Shown here in pieces: positions 32,786 through 47,817 of a stretch of 64,000 nt of DNA. Numbering within the stretch: the first letter of the stretch is position 1; each line of letters opens with the position of its first letter. The translations under genes were made by a program, and so were the position numbers. The DNA is from Pontederia crassipes (lineage: Eukaryota; Streptophyta; Magnoliopsida; Commelinales; Pontederiaceae). The notes under the pieces are model-generated. The model was not told where the DNA came from. It made no database searches and saw only the letters and a list, made by a program, of their open reading frames with translations. The DNA is taken from the NCBI GenBank assembly GCA_030549335.1, contig CM060191.1, positions 3,787,001-3,851,000 on the forward strand, given 5' to 3'.

Positions 32786-33517
32786 AGGGGTGTTTGGTAT
32801 GAAATGAAAAACTAGAACATCTAACCATTTAAAAAATAACTTATTCTGATCAATTTTTCAATATTTTGAAACCACTTCGAAAAATATAAAAAAACATCAT
32901 ATTGTATTCTTATAATGAGAACATAATATTCTTACCAATTGCAGAACAATTTTTTTTGTTCTTGGTTTTTTTATTTGATATTAATAATTACACATTATTA
33001 ATTATATTATATATTTATTAATTTTTGCACAAAAATACTCTATAAAGTATAAATAAGTGATGCTTAAATATAATATTTTAAATGTTAACAATAAGAAATG
33101 TTGATTTATGATAAAAATAATAATTATTTAATATATAATATTTTTCTAGAAATAAAACAAACTAGACCAATTGATTTTAACAAATTATTTCTTTGAATAA
33201 CTAAAATTATTTTATTAGTAGTATTTATTATTTTCTTAAAAAATTATCCTATATCATTTCACTCAAGTATTAATATTTTTTACATGAATATTTATTTTTT
33301 TGTTAATTATTAAATAATTGCATAACATTTCTTAATATATATGTACCTACGTGCATTAAATTTGTTATTTTGCCTTTTCTTTTGTGCCTCGTGTATCCAA
33401 ACACTATTTCTTTTTTTTTCATAAAAATAATTTCACTTTTGTTCGTGTGAGAAGAACAAAAAATAAGAATATTCTTTGTAATTTCCTATTAATCTTGTTC
33501 TCATGCCAAACACCCCT
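32786..33517. mobile_element. MITE with GGGGTGTTTGG terminal repeats
   Basis: The left end AGGGGTGTTTGGTATGA and the right end TCATGCCAAACACCCCTT are inverted, giving a 732-bp element with an A/T-rich interior and no ORF. No clear target duplication. hAT-like by its ends. Confidence 0.65.
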
Positions 33518-34309
33518 TTAGGAATTCAATTTATTTGTTAATGCAACAGAGACAAAAAAAAAAAGATTTAATCACTTATTATTAACATCATTCATCATGT
33601 ATCTTCTATTTGGGAGTCTAATGACTCAAATAGTATCACTCGAGTTTTTAGAATAAAAGTAGAGAACATAAGATTGATTTGAAAACTGTTTAGAAAAGCA
33701 ATATAGCTACAATTGAACAATTAGATAAGAAGTAAATAATGGTACGAATGAAATAGAAAGCGAAAACAGAGGCAAAATGTAAGCACAAGTTGGTTTGTAA
33801 CTTAAAAAACAAATGGCAAAGTGTTCAGCCAATGCATAAATCAGTGAGCAAATGAAGTGGAGTTTTCAATGATACAAAACGCTTGCAAGAGAAATTTATC
33901 TGCAGCAAATTCTCACTCCTCTTGGTTGGATGATTTTTGATTTTCTGTTACCTGCAGAGAAATCATAACCCTACTTGATTTCTTGGTCCTTGGCTTAACT
34001 GAAATTAATTTTCAGAATTAAGAAAAAAATAGCTTGCTTTTGATTACATTGGGTTCTACCAGGAGTGAATCTGATATGCACGCTGTTTAATCATGTTTGA
34101 GTACTGTTTTACTGAGAACTGCATTGTCAGTCTGAGCCATGCAACAAATGTACAATGCAAACCAAATTCAAAGAAGTAACTACTTGCAACCACTCAAACT
34201 TGCAGTTTTTTATGTCTTCTAAGAGGCAGTTACAGTTTTCACAGCAGATTGTTCAAACTGAACCTTCTCCAATGGCAAAGGAGGACAAACATAATTCAGC
34301 AATGTTCTT
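33518..34309. other. Upstream region of the DHHC gene
   Basis: No coding sequence recognised. A 5' UTR or leader exon could lie here. No convincing TATA box chosen. Confidence 0.4.
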
Positions 34310-36220
34310 GTGATGAAAATATTTTCTTTTACAATCATGCATTGCCCCGGGACTAGAGACAAAGAAATTACAGAAATCGAAGAATTGAGTTCACCTTGCG
34401 ACCATCCAATATCTGTGTCTGCATCAATGCATCAGCATACTGCATGCCAAGCAGAAGAAGAGATTTCAGTTGTGGTTGATGGCACAGGACGTTGTCACCC
34501 AGTGAATGAATTAGTATCAAAGGCAGTGAATGGCGGCCGGCGCCAATTATCGAACTTGTGGAAGAATATGCATTCGATCCGCTATTGTTGTGGTATTTTC
34601 TCTGATTTTCCTTTGCAAGGCCCTCACACTAGAGTTTACCAGGTTTGGCCAGGCAATAATGTAAGTAGTAGCTTTCGTTTCTCTTTACATTGCCTCATAA
34701 TTCAGTCTGTTTAGCCCCTGTTTGAACAGCATGATTAATTTACTGAATTGGTCGTCAATCAACAATCAAGCAGTTTACAGAATGACAATTGTTCATGTTA
34801 TGCTTCAATGTTCAGATATAGGACTGTGAAACATGTAGCCAGGCAACAAGATCATATATAAAGTGCTTTGAATTTTCAAACATTTGTAATGTGCTGTTGT
34901 AATTTGATGCAGGTGTTCTTCTTTAGAGGTCGGATGATCTGCGGCCCCGATCCCCGGGGCCTTCTCTTGACGACAATGTCGATTCTTCTTTCGGATTGGA
35001 CGTTCTGTGCCTACATAAGTAGCACTGCACAAGAAAGATCAACGCTTCTGGCCGCAGTGTCAACAATTCTATCAACAATTGTCAGTACAAAATCTGATCT
35101 CTGAAACAAGTCGAGTTGCATCCCCTTTCCTCATCAGAAGTAGAGAAGAGCTGCAGAATACATCTCTGACATTACATGCTGTGCTGTTTTCAGGTCATCA
35201 CAAGCTTAGTCCTGGCCAGCACAAAGGACCCAGGGATCATCGCGAGGAGCGAGAGATCACCAGCGGAGTCTGTGGGCACAAGCATGAGGATAAGAAGCAA
35301 GAGGATAAGTGTCCACGGTGTGATGAAGAGAATCAAGTACTGCAGGATCTGCAAGATACATCGCCCGCCGAGAAGCCGTCACTGCATCGTCTGCGATAAC
35401 TGCGTGGAGAAGTTTGATCACCACTGCCCATGGATCAGCCAATGCATTGGATTGGTGACACACTTTTACATTGTCATTTGTTCATGTATTAGTTCTTTGA
35501 TTCACTCTCTGGTTCTGAATGGTGCAGAGAAACTATCGATACTATCTGATGTTCATCTTCTCGGCTTTGGTGTTCTTCATTTACGTGTTTGCATTCACGT
35601 TGTGGAGAATCAGAAGGGAATTATCGCAGACCAGACTGGGAACACTGGAACTGATGGCAGATGCACCTGAAACATTCTTGTTAGCAACATTTAGCTCCAT
35701 TGCAATCTGGTTCCTTGGAGGGCTTGCCATCTTTCATGCATATCTTATCACACTCAATCAGGTCACCCTCTAAATTTACTTCAGAATTAGCAAAGTTTTA
35801 TTCTTTTTTTATGTTAGAAATGAATGCTTCCTGCATTCAGCATTGCACTCGATAGACGATGCAAAGAAGCATCATTGAAACTTTTGCTGAAAAATGTTCA
35901 TGTTGCTTTTGCACGGTTATCCATAATTCTCCATTTATTTCTCCTCCTTAACACAGACAGCTCATGAGAAGTACAAACAACGTTATGCAAAGACCCCCAA
36001 TCCCTACGACAAGGGGATACTGGGTAACATAAAGGAGGCACTGTTCACCAGATTGCCACCTTCCAGAATAAATTTCCGAGCTGTTATTGAACCCAATTGG
36101 GACGCCATTGCCAGAATGCTGGCAACTTCCAGTACCAGTGGCTTAAATGCAGAAGTAAAGACTTCGGATGAGCAGTCCCAGTGCCAGACAGAGCACTCGA
36201 CAGAAAAGTCCGAAGAATAA
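34310..36220 (+). CDS. DHHC-type protein S-acyltransferase (palmitoyltransferase)
   Basis: It attaches palmitate to cysteines of membrane-associated proteins. Exons are 34310-34660, 34913-35080, 35194-35454, 35528-35761 and 35957-36220, all phase 0 with GT-AG introns, closing at TAA. The zinc-binding CRD reads [17 protein letters not shown], then [18 protein letters not shown] with an intact DHHC. Four membrane segments are visible (two before the CRD, around [13 protein letters not shown] and [18 protein letters not shown]; then [16 protein letters not shown] and [20 protein letters not shown]). After them come a TTxE-like TAHE and NPYDKG. The family core starts at [10 protein letters not shown]. 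The start is uncertain: ATG 34310 gives 425 residues, while ATG 34568 gives 339, closer to relatives. The extra 86 residues have no recognised domain and could be UTR. Confidence 0.93.
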
Positions 36221-37561
36221 TGGACAATTTCAGAAAGGAAAATTATTGGGAACTGTGATCTGCACAGAAGAGCCAGCTTTGTTGTAGGTGGAGAGGCACT
36301 CACTTCTGATGGAAAAATAAAAAGAACGTGTTGGGCAACATTTTATACAATTCATGTTGCTTTCAGCCTTTTTCAGCTGTGTGCAGGATGAGTCAACAAT
36401 CTCTTGGATTCAAGTTTCACCAACCCTGCGAGGAAGATTTATTTATTAAACTGATGCTTCTAGGATCAGATTTCCTCCTCTTTTTTATTTTTTTTTTCTA
36501 AACTGCTTGAGACTTTGGAATTTTTTGGCATTGTATTTGCTGATTCAATATACCATTGTTTTTCTTATCAACAGACCTCAAGAGAGTATCCGAACATGCT
36601 TTTGACAAAATCTTTTGCAAAAAAAAGTCGTACTATCTTGAATCTAGTCATGTACTACTGCCATCTGAATTTGGATAAACAGCCGAGGATCGATTTGTTT
36701 AATGATCTTACTCATCCAGCATTTGGTGCAGGCATTATCTGAGCTTAGAATATAAAAGGTCACGTATAAGTTAAATGTTGTGTGAAGCATTAAGCCACTC
36801 TTTTCTCATTTTAATACAGCCTTTCATTTCCTGCCTACCACTAATTTCAAGGACCCAGAGAGAGAGAGTGAGAGAGAGAGAGAGAGAGAGAGATTTTTAT
36901 TTGAGATCTAAATCTTCTTTTTGAACTTTTTATGGCCAAATTGTAGAAACCTTGAACATGGAATGAAGGCATATGACATCTGATTCTGCCCATTCCTTCA
37001 ACTTTTGCAAATGAGACCAGATAGCGCCCATTCCTCCATGATTAGTGCACCAGCTGGTTCGCAGCTCTGATGCTGTCACAAGATATAACCTTTGACCTCA
37101 CAACAGTGTCCGCCCTCTGGTATGTGATTAAGATCAACTGTCAATAAACGGCTCCACAAAATCTGCATATGAAAGAATGCTAATGGAAACGCAAACATTG
37201 GCGCGGCATTGATCAAAGATTCACATGCTGATGGAACCATATGCACCTGGAAGGGAGCTGCACATGGCGTCAAACACATTCCAAGTTATTTTTTAAAACA
37301 GTACAGGAGAAAAAATGGCACCATGTCATTCTTTCTCTCTCTGCAAAAAGACTCGGTTAAAAACAGATCCAGCAGACAAAATCTCAGAGCTGCCAGGGCA
37401 AAAACGAGGGAAGGAAACAAAATGAGCCCAAAAAGCAGCACTGACAAAAGTTCTAGTCCTTATAGAAGTCCACCAACAACTGCAGGCAGCTGCTGCACTA
37501 CCTCAAACATCCTACTCATCTAAATCTATCTAAAAGCCTTCATGTCCACTCTTGCACGAGC
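36221..37561. other. Interval between convergent DHHC and S40 genes
   Basis: Presumably the 3' UTRs of both genes. A (GA)n run lies at 36856-36892. No further coding sequence recognised. The 104-codon plus-strand frame at 37209-37523 has no domain. Confidence 0.5.
36856..36892. repeat. (GA)n microsatellite
   Basis: About 18 GA units with one GT interruption. Confidence 0.92.
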
Positions 37562-38086
37562 TCACTCCAAGAAGCCGGTCTTGGTGAGGACAGCGTTCCT
37601 CACCTTCCTGAGGTCTCTCCCCTTGAGGGTCCTCCCGACGCCCTCGCAGACGGAGAAGGACGAGATCTGGCTCCTCGCCATCTTCTTCGCCAGGTACTCG
37701 TGCGGGGGCGCTCTATCCTCGTCGTCGTCCTCGTCCTCGTCAACGTTGTGGCCTCCGACGCTGCTGCCGTGTTCATAACCTTCCTCTCCGGCACTGTATC
37801 CTCCGTAGCTTCGTCCCTGGCCGCGGCCCTTGTTCTTCTCGACCCTGGACCAGTTGGGAATGCTGACTGGTGCAGTCTGCCCGATCAGTGATCTGCCGTC
37901 GGGTGCTGCGCCGGCATTGGACCTCGGTATCGTTCTCGAACCAGTCGGGGGACACCTTGAGAAGCTGCCGGAGGTGGCAGCGTAGGACAGATCCTTAGCT
38001 CTTCGGGACTGCGGGCTGCTGCTTTGTACAGCAGCCCAAACATCCTCCTCTTCGAACTCCTCGTTGCACCCGTACCCGTCAGCCAT
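37562..38086 (-). CDS. S40-type senescence regulator family protein
   Basis: Single-exon gene, 174 residues from MADGYG. The C-terminal family block is complete: APPHEYLAKK, then SFSVCEGVGRTLKGRDLRKV and RNAVLTKTGF. Upstream are RRAKDLSYA, a VSIPNWSRVE motif (usual form PVNVPDW), and a Glu/Asp-rich acidic run (DEDEDDDED). S40 proteins are small nuclear plant proteins whose transcripts rise in leaf senescence and stress. The biochemical function is not settled. The frame is open 20 codons further upstream. I chose the internal Met because the extension is hydrophobic, and an intron acceptor-like TTTCTTGTTCAG lies 13 nt before this ATG. GC-rich codons. Confidence 0.9.
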   Translation of the reverse strand: MADGYGCNEEFEEEDVWAAVQSSSPQSRRAKDLSYAATSGSFSRCPPTGSRTIPRSNAGAAPDGRSLIGQTAPVSIPNWSRVEKNKGRGQGRSYGGYSAGEEGYEHGSSVGGHNVDEDEDDDEDRAPPHEYLAKKMARSQISSFSVCEGVGRTLKGRDLRKVRNAVLTKTGFLE

Positions 38087-38343
38087 TTCTCCAAAAGCTG
38101 AACAAGAAATGACTATTAATGTTCTACCTACGCACCAAGCAAGCAAGCGAGCAAGTCTGCTACAGTGCCGCTACTACTATTATTACCACAACCAAGGACT
38201 AATTAACTCACTCAAGGCACCCGCCCCAGTGCCCCCAGTAGCAGACTTGCACCAGTCTGGAATCCTTGAGAGGAGACACTGGTGCTTTATAGTGCAGTCA
38301 TCCGCTTGAGTGGATATTGATTGCACCAAAGCAAATGGGTGGC

Positions 38344-38350
38344 CTTTATA
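38344..38350 (-). promoter_or_regulatory. TATA box of the S40 gene
   Basis: On the minus strand it reads GCTATAAAGGCC, about 260 bp upstream of the ATG, which leaves room for a 5' UTR with a possible intron. It is the best TATA match in the upstream region. Confidence 0.55.
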
Positions 38351-41300
38351 GCACCCCCCACACCACTACCACCTCATCACCACTACCAGCAACATAAGTT
38401 AAAAGTGGCACTGTGGAGGAGAGAGCTCAGAGGGGGGGAGCCTGGGAGGTGAAGGTTGGAGAGATGAGAACAGCAGTCCAATCTTGATGTCAAGTGTGCT
38501 GTGATATATATGAGAGAGAGCTAGAGATCGAGAGAGAGGTGGTTGATGAGTTTTCAGCCAGCACTCAGCCCACAGGAATGGTGGCCAATGTGTTTTTTCC
38601 CTCATATAGTAAAAGGATGAGAGGTCCTGTGGTTGGCTTGGGGCATGAAGGGGGGTGTTTCCAGTGGTGTTGGGATGGAAGGATGTGGAGCAAGGGGATT
38701 GGACAAGGGCATGGATGTGTGTGAGATGTGAGAATCCTCTCTGCAACCTTATCTGTGGGAACTGAATTGAAAGTACTGAGGAATTCAAGTTATGGGGAGG
38801 TGGGGGATTGGTCACACCTCCATTCACAACCCCTAGGAGAGGAGTTGAGGTGCAGTAATGTAGACAGAACACCAGAGAGAAATATGTTATTACAGCACAA
38901 AGTTATTGCTTAGAAAGGGGAAAAAGTGGAGGCCTCTCAGCCTCAGGTGATGAGAGAAGGAGGGGCATTGAGATGTGTGTTACAGGAAGTCACTAGGGAG
39001 CTTCAGTCTTTTTGGCCTTCTTAGCTGTTTGTTCTTTCCCTTTGTTCTGTTCTGAAATGAAAAAAAGAAAAATTTGCATGGTTATCCACTTCTTCCCCTT
39101 TTGCCCACCTTTTCCCCTTATTTATTATTTGCATGAAAGCAAAACAAGGGGAGGGAAAAAATGTGAATCTTGTGAAAAGGAATGGTGCAAGGAGCCTATC
39201 AAGTAGGTGAATCCCTTGAATGAAGGAGGAAGGGGGGCTTTAGATATCCAATTTCCAAAGCCAATGATGAATGGATTGGTGTACAATTGTGCAAGGGAAA
39301 CACCTATTGCACAATGTGCCTACATTGAGTGGTTATTATTCTGTTGAGTGACTTGTGACTGTGAGACAAGAGGGGAGAGAGGAAGATAGAAGAAAGAATG
39401 GATGGAATGGTATATCTCGTGTGAGTGTGTGTGTGTTGAACAGGTCTTTGGAGGTTGCTAGTGGTTCAGTTGGACGAGAGCTTTTGGGGGATTGGACAGT
39501 TCATCTGTCTTGATGTGGATGCTGGTGGGGTTTAAAGGCCTTCTGTTGAACAGTGCTCATATTTTAACGGGCATGATTGATTTGCCTGTACAACTTTGTG
39601 TTAACCTCCAACAGGACATGACACCCAAACAGGATTTAGCAATCATCAACCCGGGAGATGATTAAAGATGAAACAAACATTGGAGATTCAAATGCTACAA
39701 TGCAAGGTAGATGTGAATCAATGTGATTCAGTCAGAATTAGTCCCAAGTGCATACAAAATATGGTACATATGGGACACAGAAATGCAATGTAACTTTCGG
39801 TCCAATGTCTGCTCCTCACTGTGGGGAATGTGAGTGAGTGTATAGTGAGGGACAAAATAAAAAGGTAAGGAGCAGAGAGCAGGAGAGATGTTTGAGGTGA
39901 CTAGATGGACATTATTTAGTATTTGAAAAGGATTTGGGGATTTACTATTCTCAGATGTTTGAGGTGACTAGATGTTTGAGGTGACTAGAAATGCATTAGA
40001 AATGTAAGTCTGTAAGTGGAGGTAAAAAAACTTTTTCCTGCTTCTGGTCCTTTTCAATCTGTCATTGGCATGTTTATTTCTTTGTTCTGTTCTCTATTAA
40101 GAAGCAAGTGAACCATTAACAAAGTTTCTAATCTTCTTCTTGTTTCTTTATAGTTCTCTCTCTCTCTCACTCAATATATTCCATTATGTTTACCATGAAC
40201 TAGCCTAGAGAAACAGAAGTGTAAGATTCAAAGTTAGCAAAAGATCCATAAGTTTATTTTGAGTCTGACTTCAAATAAATCTTACATAAAATGTAAAGGC
40301 CAGAGACTTCTTTTTTTAGAATTTATCCCCCAATAAAAAAGGAAGTCACCTGTCTAGTTTCCCTGGGTGTGGGCATTCTACTTTTGTGCTCAGAATATTC
40401 AGCATCATGTCAGTCTTTCTTCTTTTCTTTCTCTCTTTCTTTCTCTCTTTCTTTCTCCTCTGTTGAGCATTAATGCATCATGTCACCAATGGATGGGTTG
40501 GCAGCTCATTTTTTTGCCACAATGCTACATTTTTTTTATGAATAATTCTCTATGATCAATGATGGTTGAGGTCGTGAGGACTGAGGAGGGAGGTGGATCT
40601 GCAAATGGAGACATGAAACAGGTCTGAGCATTTTCAGATTCCTAGCAGATAGGATGCATTTATTGGGGGAGCATGCTGGGCGCCGCCCCCTCATCATCTT
40701 TATTTTGAAGCAGTCACAAGCCTTAGCATAGTTTTGAAATTTTATTTGATTAAAAATAGTAAAAAATTAAAAGACGGATTTTTGAACTCTTAAAAAATTT
40801 ATATAGACACTTCTTCTTATACACGATAAGAATTAATTGAAACGTATGACTACATAGGAAGATCACATAAAATTACAATTGAGTTCAAATTTTATGTAAC
40901 AAAAAAATCGTGAAATATAATTTCTTTAGGTACAAAAAAAACAACTTTCACCCTCTAAAAGTTTTCCCAGATATATCCTCCTACATTGTTTAGTTTTGAA
41001 GGGAATAATTAAATAGAACTATCGTATTATTGAGATAATAGTATATAACTATAGTTATCAAAGGGTTTAAGCACAATAACCAAAGTTTAAATCATCTCTG
41101 AGTTGAGAGTACTTTTGACTGAGTTCCAAGGAATACGTCGGACATCGTTCTTCTACGTGACTCTGCTAGTTAAAATTTGAAATAGTTAAATTTGTAAATT
41201 GAATCAACATATTAAAGCCGATTAAGTTAATTGATTATAGACAACATTTCGCTTTAAACGTATTGATTATTTCATTACGCAATAAAATGTCTTTCAAATT

Positions 41301-41594
41301 AAGATTAACAACTTCTTCATCTCTCGAAGTCAGCAAAAAAAAAAAACACTTTGAACTCTTAACAACACAACGTCGATACATTTGAAAATTATTATTTAAG
41401 TTAATTCACCTATGCATAAGATAAATAATATTTCATTAATCGATACTTGACCGACGAGAAAATTTTTTGATCAAAATAATTAATAATTTTAAAAATTAAA
41501 TCCACTTTTTCTACTTCTTTATATGTTTACATCAATATTAATTATCGTGACGTTATATACGAAAATGCAACACAAAAGAGGCAACAAAAAAAAA
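38351..41594. other. Intergenic, upstream of S40
   Basis: No gene recognised. It contains GA-rich purine tracts (38508-38545), a short TG run (39420-39440), a direct repeat of TGTTTGAGGTGACTAGA (39890-39985) and CT-rich runs (40415-40460). ORFs here have no domain. Confidence 0.5.
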
Positions 41595-41690
41595 GGGCCC
41601 ACGTGGCTTTGTTATTGGGCTTCCAATAATTCACCCAGTGGCCCTGTGTTACGTGGCGCTCTTTCAAAACGGATGTGGGCCGCGGCCACC
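41595..41690. promoter_or_regulatory. G-box and site II-like motif cluster
   Basis: Within about 95 bp are GGGCCC, CCACGTGG (perfect G-box, 41599-41606), ATTGGGCTT, GTTACGTGGCGC and GTGGGCC. Such GC-rich motifs stand out in AT-rich DNA and are common in plant core promoters. No gene start is recognisable next to it. Confidence 0.4.
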
Positions 41691-43255
41691 GTTTTTTGTG
41701 AACTCTGCCACCAGCCTAGTAAAGCTCTTGTCAAACCACCAAGCCTCTTTTATTTTTTTTTCATTTATTATTATATTATCATTTATTATTGTTAGTGCTA
41801 AGTCCCGTGTCATTCACGGACATTAAAAAATAAAAATATAATATCTTAATATTTTATTTATCTTAATTTTTTGATTAAATATGATAAATGTATTAGTTTT
41901 ATTAGAGAATAAAATAATTATATTAACATGAAAAAAAATTTAAAACATGATAGTGTAAATTATATTAAATTATCTTGATATATGAACATTTATATGTATA
42001 CATGGAGAAAACAATAATTTTTCTATCTCATTTTTTATAGAAAAAAGTATTAGAATTTTTTATTTAGTAAAGAAATATTAAATCAAAATTAAAAATCATT
42101 CTTCAAAACCCAAAAAGGAGCTGAACTTATAAGGAGGAAAGTGAAAGGAAATAAAATTTGTATGGAGAGCATTCCATCTAAAATCGTTGAATTAGTAAAA
42201 CAATTATATATTATTTCTAGTAGTTAAATAGTGAATTTGATTAAGATCAAAATTATTTTATTATTCAGATTTTGGATCAATCTATATTGATTGACTACCT
42301 CCATTATGTTGTTGCTAGCAAATATCGCTGTTTTTAATTTTGGATCTTACAAAGCATTCGTAGCAAAATTTTAACGAATATGATAAATTCAATGGTCATA
42401 ATTTATTTGACCCTACTTGAATTTCAACGGAACATATTATCATCCCGCGAAGAAAAAGATTGCAGTCAGTTTGATAATAAGACATTGCTTCTTCGGTCTG
42501 AAGTAAAATTAAAGTTGTTATGATTCAACCAGAGGGCGTATAATTTTCATCAAATTAGAGTGGATACAAAGAGTCATAATTATTTTAAAATTTGAAATAT
42601 CACGTATTGAACGAACATCTTTAACTATTATTTAGAGTAGGATTGAAAATCAATATTATTTTCTTATAAATATATGATATTGTTTTACATAAAATAATTA
42701 TCAAAGATATCACAATTGTAATATATTTTTTATAACACACATGCATGAATATAAAATAATACTTTTTTGAATATTATAAAAGACATATTTTTTTTATAAT
42801 CATATTAAATATTTTGAAATATAAACTTAAATAATATTTATCTTAATTTTAACTTAGTTGTTTTAAAATAATAAACTTAAAAAAAGATTTTTTTTACCAT
42901 AATGAAATATTGGTGGAATATATTTTAGAATGTAAATATATTTTTATTATTACGTAGCTTAAAAGTTGCGTATAATATCAACAGTTCCATTATTGTAGGC
43001 AAAATCAAATTAGTTGACGAATCAAAACGGATCTGTAAATCTAATTTATTTAAAACAATAATTTATTTCCATGATTAGATTACAGTTGCGCCAATCCGGA
43101 TTTGTTTCAAAATAATTGCAGTTATATTAAATTACTAATTTTATTTTAATTAACAACTCAATTAACGGGAATAAAGGTGGCAAAGCAGGTTTCCTTGCCT
43201 TGCGGGGCTGTAACAGTCCCTATAATTTTTCTATGCTCTCTCTCTCCCCCAACGC
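41691..43255. other. AT-rich intergenic stretch upstream of ATG8
   Basis: No gene or repeat family recognised. Long A/T runs throughout. Confidence 0.45.
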
Positions 43256-43256
43256 C

Positions 43257-43263
43257 TATAAAT
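43257..43263 (+). promoter_or_regulatory. TATA box of the ATG8 gene
   Basis: CTATAAATG, preceded by a pyrimidine patch CTCTCTCTCTCCCCC. The start site is expected near 43290. A likely 5' UTR intron runs from a GGTATC donor (about 43412) to the TTTCAG acceptor at 43536, 25 nt before the ATG. Confidence 0.65.
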
Positions 43264-43561
43264 GCATTTATGCTTTTCAGCCCTAATTCACCCAAAAAGT
43301 CTTCGAAACTTGTCCCAATTCCGTGACGATTTCAGCCACCACCTTGTTCAATTCATCTACTTGTTAGGGCTCGACGATTCGGTGTCTTCTTCTTCGTCCT
43401 TCGACCGATCGGTATCCGTCTCTATCGAACGTATTTTTTCTTCCTTTTTTGTTTGATTTTGCAATTTTTCAAGGGGTCTTTCGTTTCGTTTTGATTGTTG
43501 TAATGTGACGATGGCTATGTGCTTTGGAAATTTCAGGGCGAGGCATCCCGGCACCGTAGTG

Positions 43562-45668
<2,107 letters not shown>

Positions 45669-45674
45669 GGGCCA

Positions 45675-45752
45675 TATCATTGTGGAGATAAAACCTATTG
45701 TATATTCTTCTCGTATCATTGTGGAGATAAAACCTATTGTATATTCTTCTCG
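45675..45752. repeat. 39-bp tandem duplication in the ATG8 3' UTR
   Basis: The unit starting TATCATTGTGGAGATAAAAC occurs twice without change (45675-45713, 45714-45752), beginning 7 nt after the stop codon. Confidence 0.92.
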
Positions 45753-47695
45753 TATCCCTCTACTTATGCTTACTATGACGTGGAACCCTACCCTCTTAAG
45801 TTGCACCACAAGTTTCATTTCTGCTGTGGATTTGAGTCATTTGACCTTCGATCATAACTACCTTCGATCTTAATTTTAATAGATTTGTGAAGTATTCTTG
45901 CTTGTTATTTTTCTTACATCAGAACGCAAGAACATGATCCTTTTGATGATGGACGCAAAACCCAACCCATGGGTCTGGGCATCTTGTGTTTAAATAAATT
46001 CCAACAAAGTTGAAATGCCCCACTTTCGAGGGGGGAAAAACCATAAAACAAGCATTTTTCCTTTATATTTCATTCTTTAAAACTTGAGGTCAAACGCAAA
46101 ACAAATGTCTTCTGTGGACATGATTTTTAAAGCGAAAGTTTAGCTTTGATTCGTGGATCCTCCATTACATTCTTTGTAATAAATTTTCTTGTTGACTTAC
46201 CCTTATCCTGTTGAATGTTCTCAACTAGCAAAAATGATTTTGAAATAATGTTAACTACATTCATACACGTTTTTTTAATGATGTATATAATTGCTAGATA
46301 GACGATTGGTAGTAAGTTCATTATAAATTCAATTTTTGATTTTATCGTAGCACAATTATTAAACCCTAAAATAATTACAACATAATATACATTAACAAAA
46401 ATTTTGAATTGAAAAGTTGATTATGATGCTTGAGTAAATATGTAGAACTAAAAAGATAATTTATTATTTTCTGGTACTAAAAATCATAATTTACTAGTTT
46501 AAAAATATATTTAGCATGATTTAATAAATACTATCAAATTAACCTTATTTATCAAGTGAATATATATAACTTGACAACCTTTAAAATAAATTGAAGTTGA
46601 AGTTGAACTTGTTATAAGTTTGTGATTTTGATATCCCATCTATTTATATTATTTTAAAATATATTTGATGCATTTAAAATTATTACTATTAATTTAACAT
46701 TGTATAAAAAAGTATTGAGTTTACGACATGAGTCTATCAATCTTCTCCTCAAAAAATGAATTTAGGTAAAAATTCGAACTCGACAACTTTAGAATAATAT
46801 TAGGAGGATTGGATTACTCCCCTCATTGTAGCAGTTGTTTCATCCTTTCCCTATCATGTTCTCTAGTTTTGATGAACAATATCTCCTTATTCCCCTTATC
46901 CAATGAAGCACATACAATTCAATGCATTTTATTGTTTTGATAGTGTTTGACAGCGAGAACAATTTTGTATGTTTGACAATGAGAACTAAAGCATGAACCA
47001 ATCTTAATTCTCACCAATTGGTCTAAATACTGTCGAAGTTACTAAAACTCGAATAGGGTAATTTTTCCTATTTCTAAGCTAATTCTAGCAAGAGCTTAAT
47101 GGGCATGCCGTTGGGCAGTGGGTAAAGACGTTCAATCCTCTGACAAATCAAATAGGGACGTTCAATTTTCCATGGATGGCAAATCAAATGACGCGCGACC
47201 CAAGGGTCGTTTGCTTTCGGTTCAATAGTTTTGCCCCTGGTTCAAGACTTTTTATTTTATTTTATATTTTTGACTCTTCCTCTAACACACGAGCCTTTTC
47301 CTCTCATGAACTATGTATGCCCTAGCTGACTGAACACATTTCTTTGCACCGCTTACAACCAACCTCCTCACCTAAGACAACGACCCCCTCCTCACCTGTG
47401 CTTCTTGACATCTTGCAACTGCTGCCTATCATCCCCTGCGCATCATGAGCTACATCTTGCCTACAACTCCTACATTGCCCAACCTCCTCGCCTGCGTTGC
47501 CGGAAGTTTTAGTGCGTCAATGATGTCGTGCTTGCAAGCAGCGAAGGTGCTTGGCTATGATCGCTTGATGGAGAGGGGATTTGAAGGGAGAGATGGTGTG
47601 ACGAGCGAGAGGACGTCATGTGATGGTGGTTGTCAGCATCGTTCAACGCTTGCCGACTTTAGGCTAGGGTAGAATTTGATCGAGAGACATCATGG

Positions 47696-47698
<3 letters not shown>
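45753..47698. other. Intergenic after ATG8
   Basis: ATG8 3' UTR followed by AT-rich DNA. No recognisable gene. The 75-codon frame at 47445-47672 has no domain. Confidence 0.45.

Positions 47699-47727
<29 letters not shown>
47699..47727. repeat. (GA)n microsatellite
   Basis: About 14 GA units. Confidence 0.92.
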
Positions 47728-47730
<3 letters not shown>

Positions 47731-47817
47731 TGCCTTATTCTAATTTGATATATCGACACTTGAACTCCCGCATCATGGAGAATCGAGCATCCGTGAATGT
47801 AGGCAACATCATGCTAT

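Noticed and set aside
35176..35670. 164-codon frame at the DHHC locus
   Set aside because: It reads through a GT-AG intron (35455-35527). After that point it leaves the DHHC family frame.
43505..43561. Upstream ATG of ATG8 (MTMAMCFGNF...) as the true start
   Set aside because: It lies across a clear TTTCAG intron acceptor, and the family starts at MAKSSFKIEHPL.
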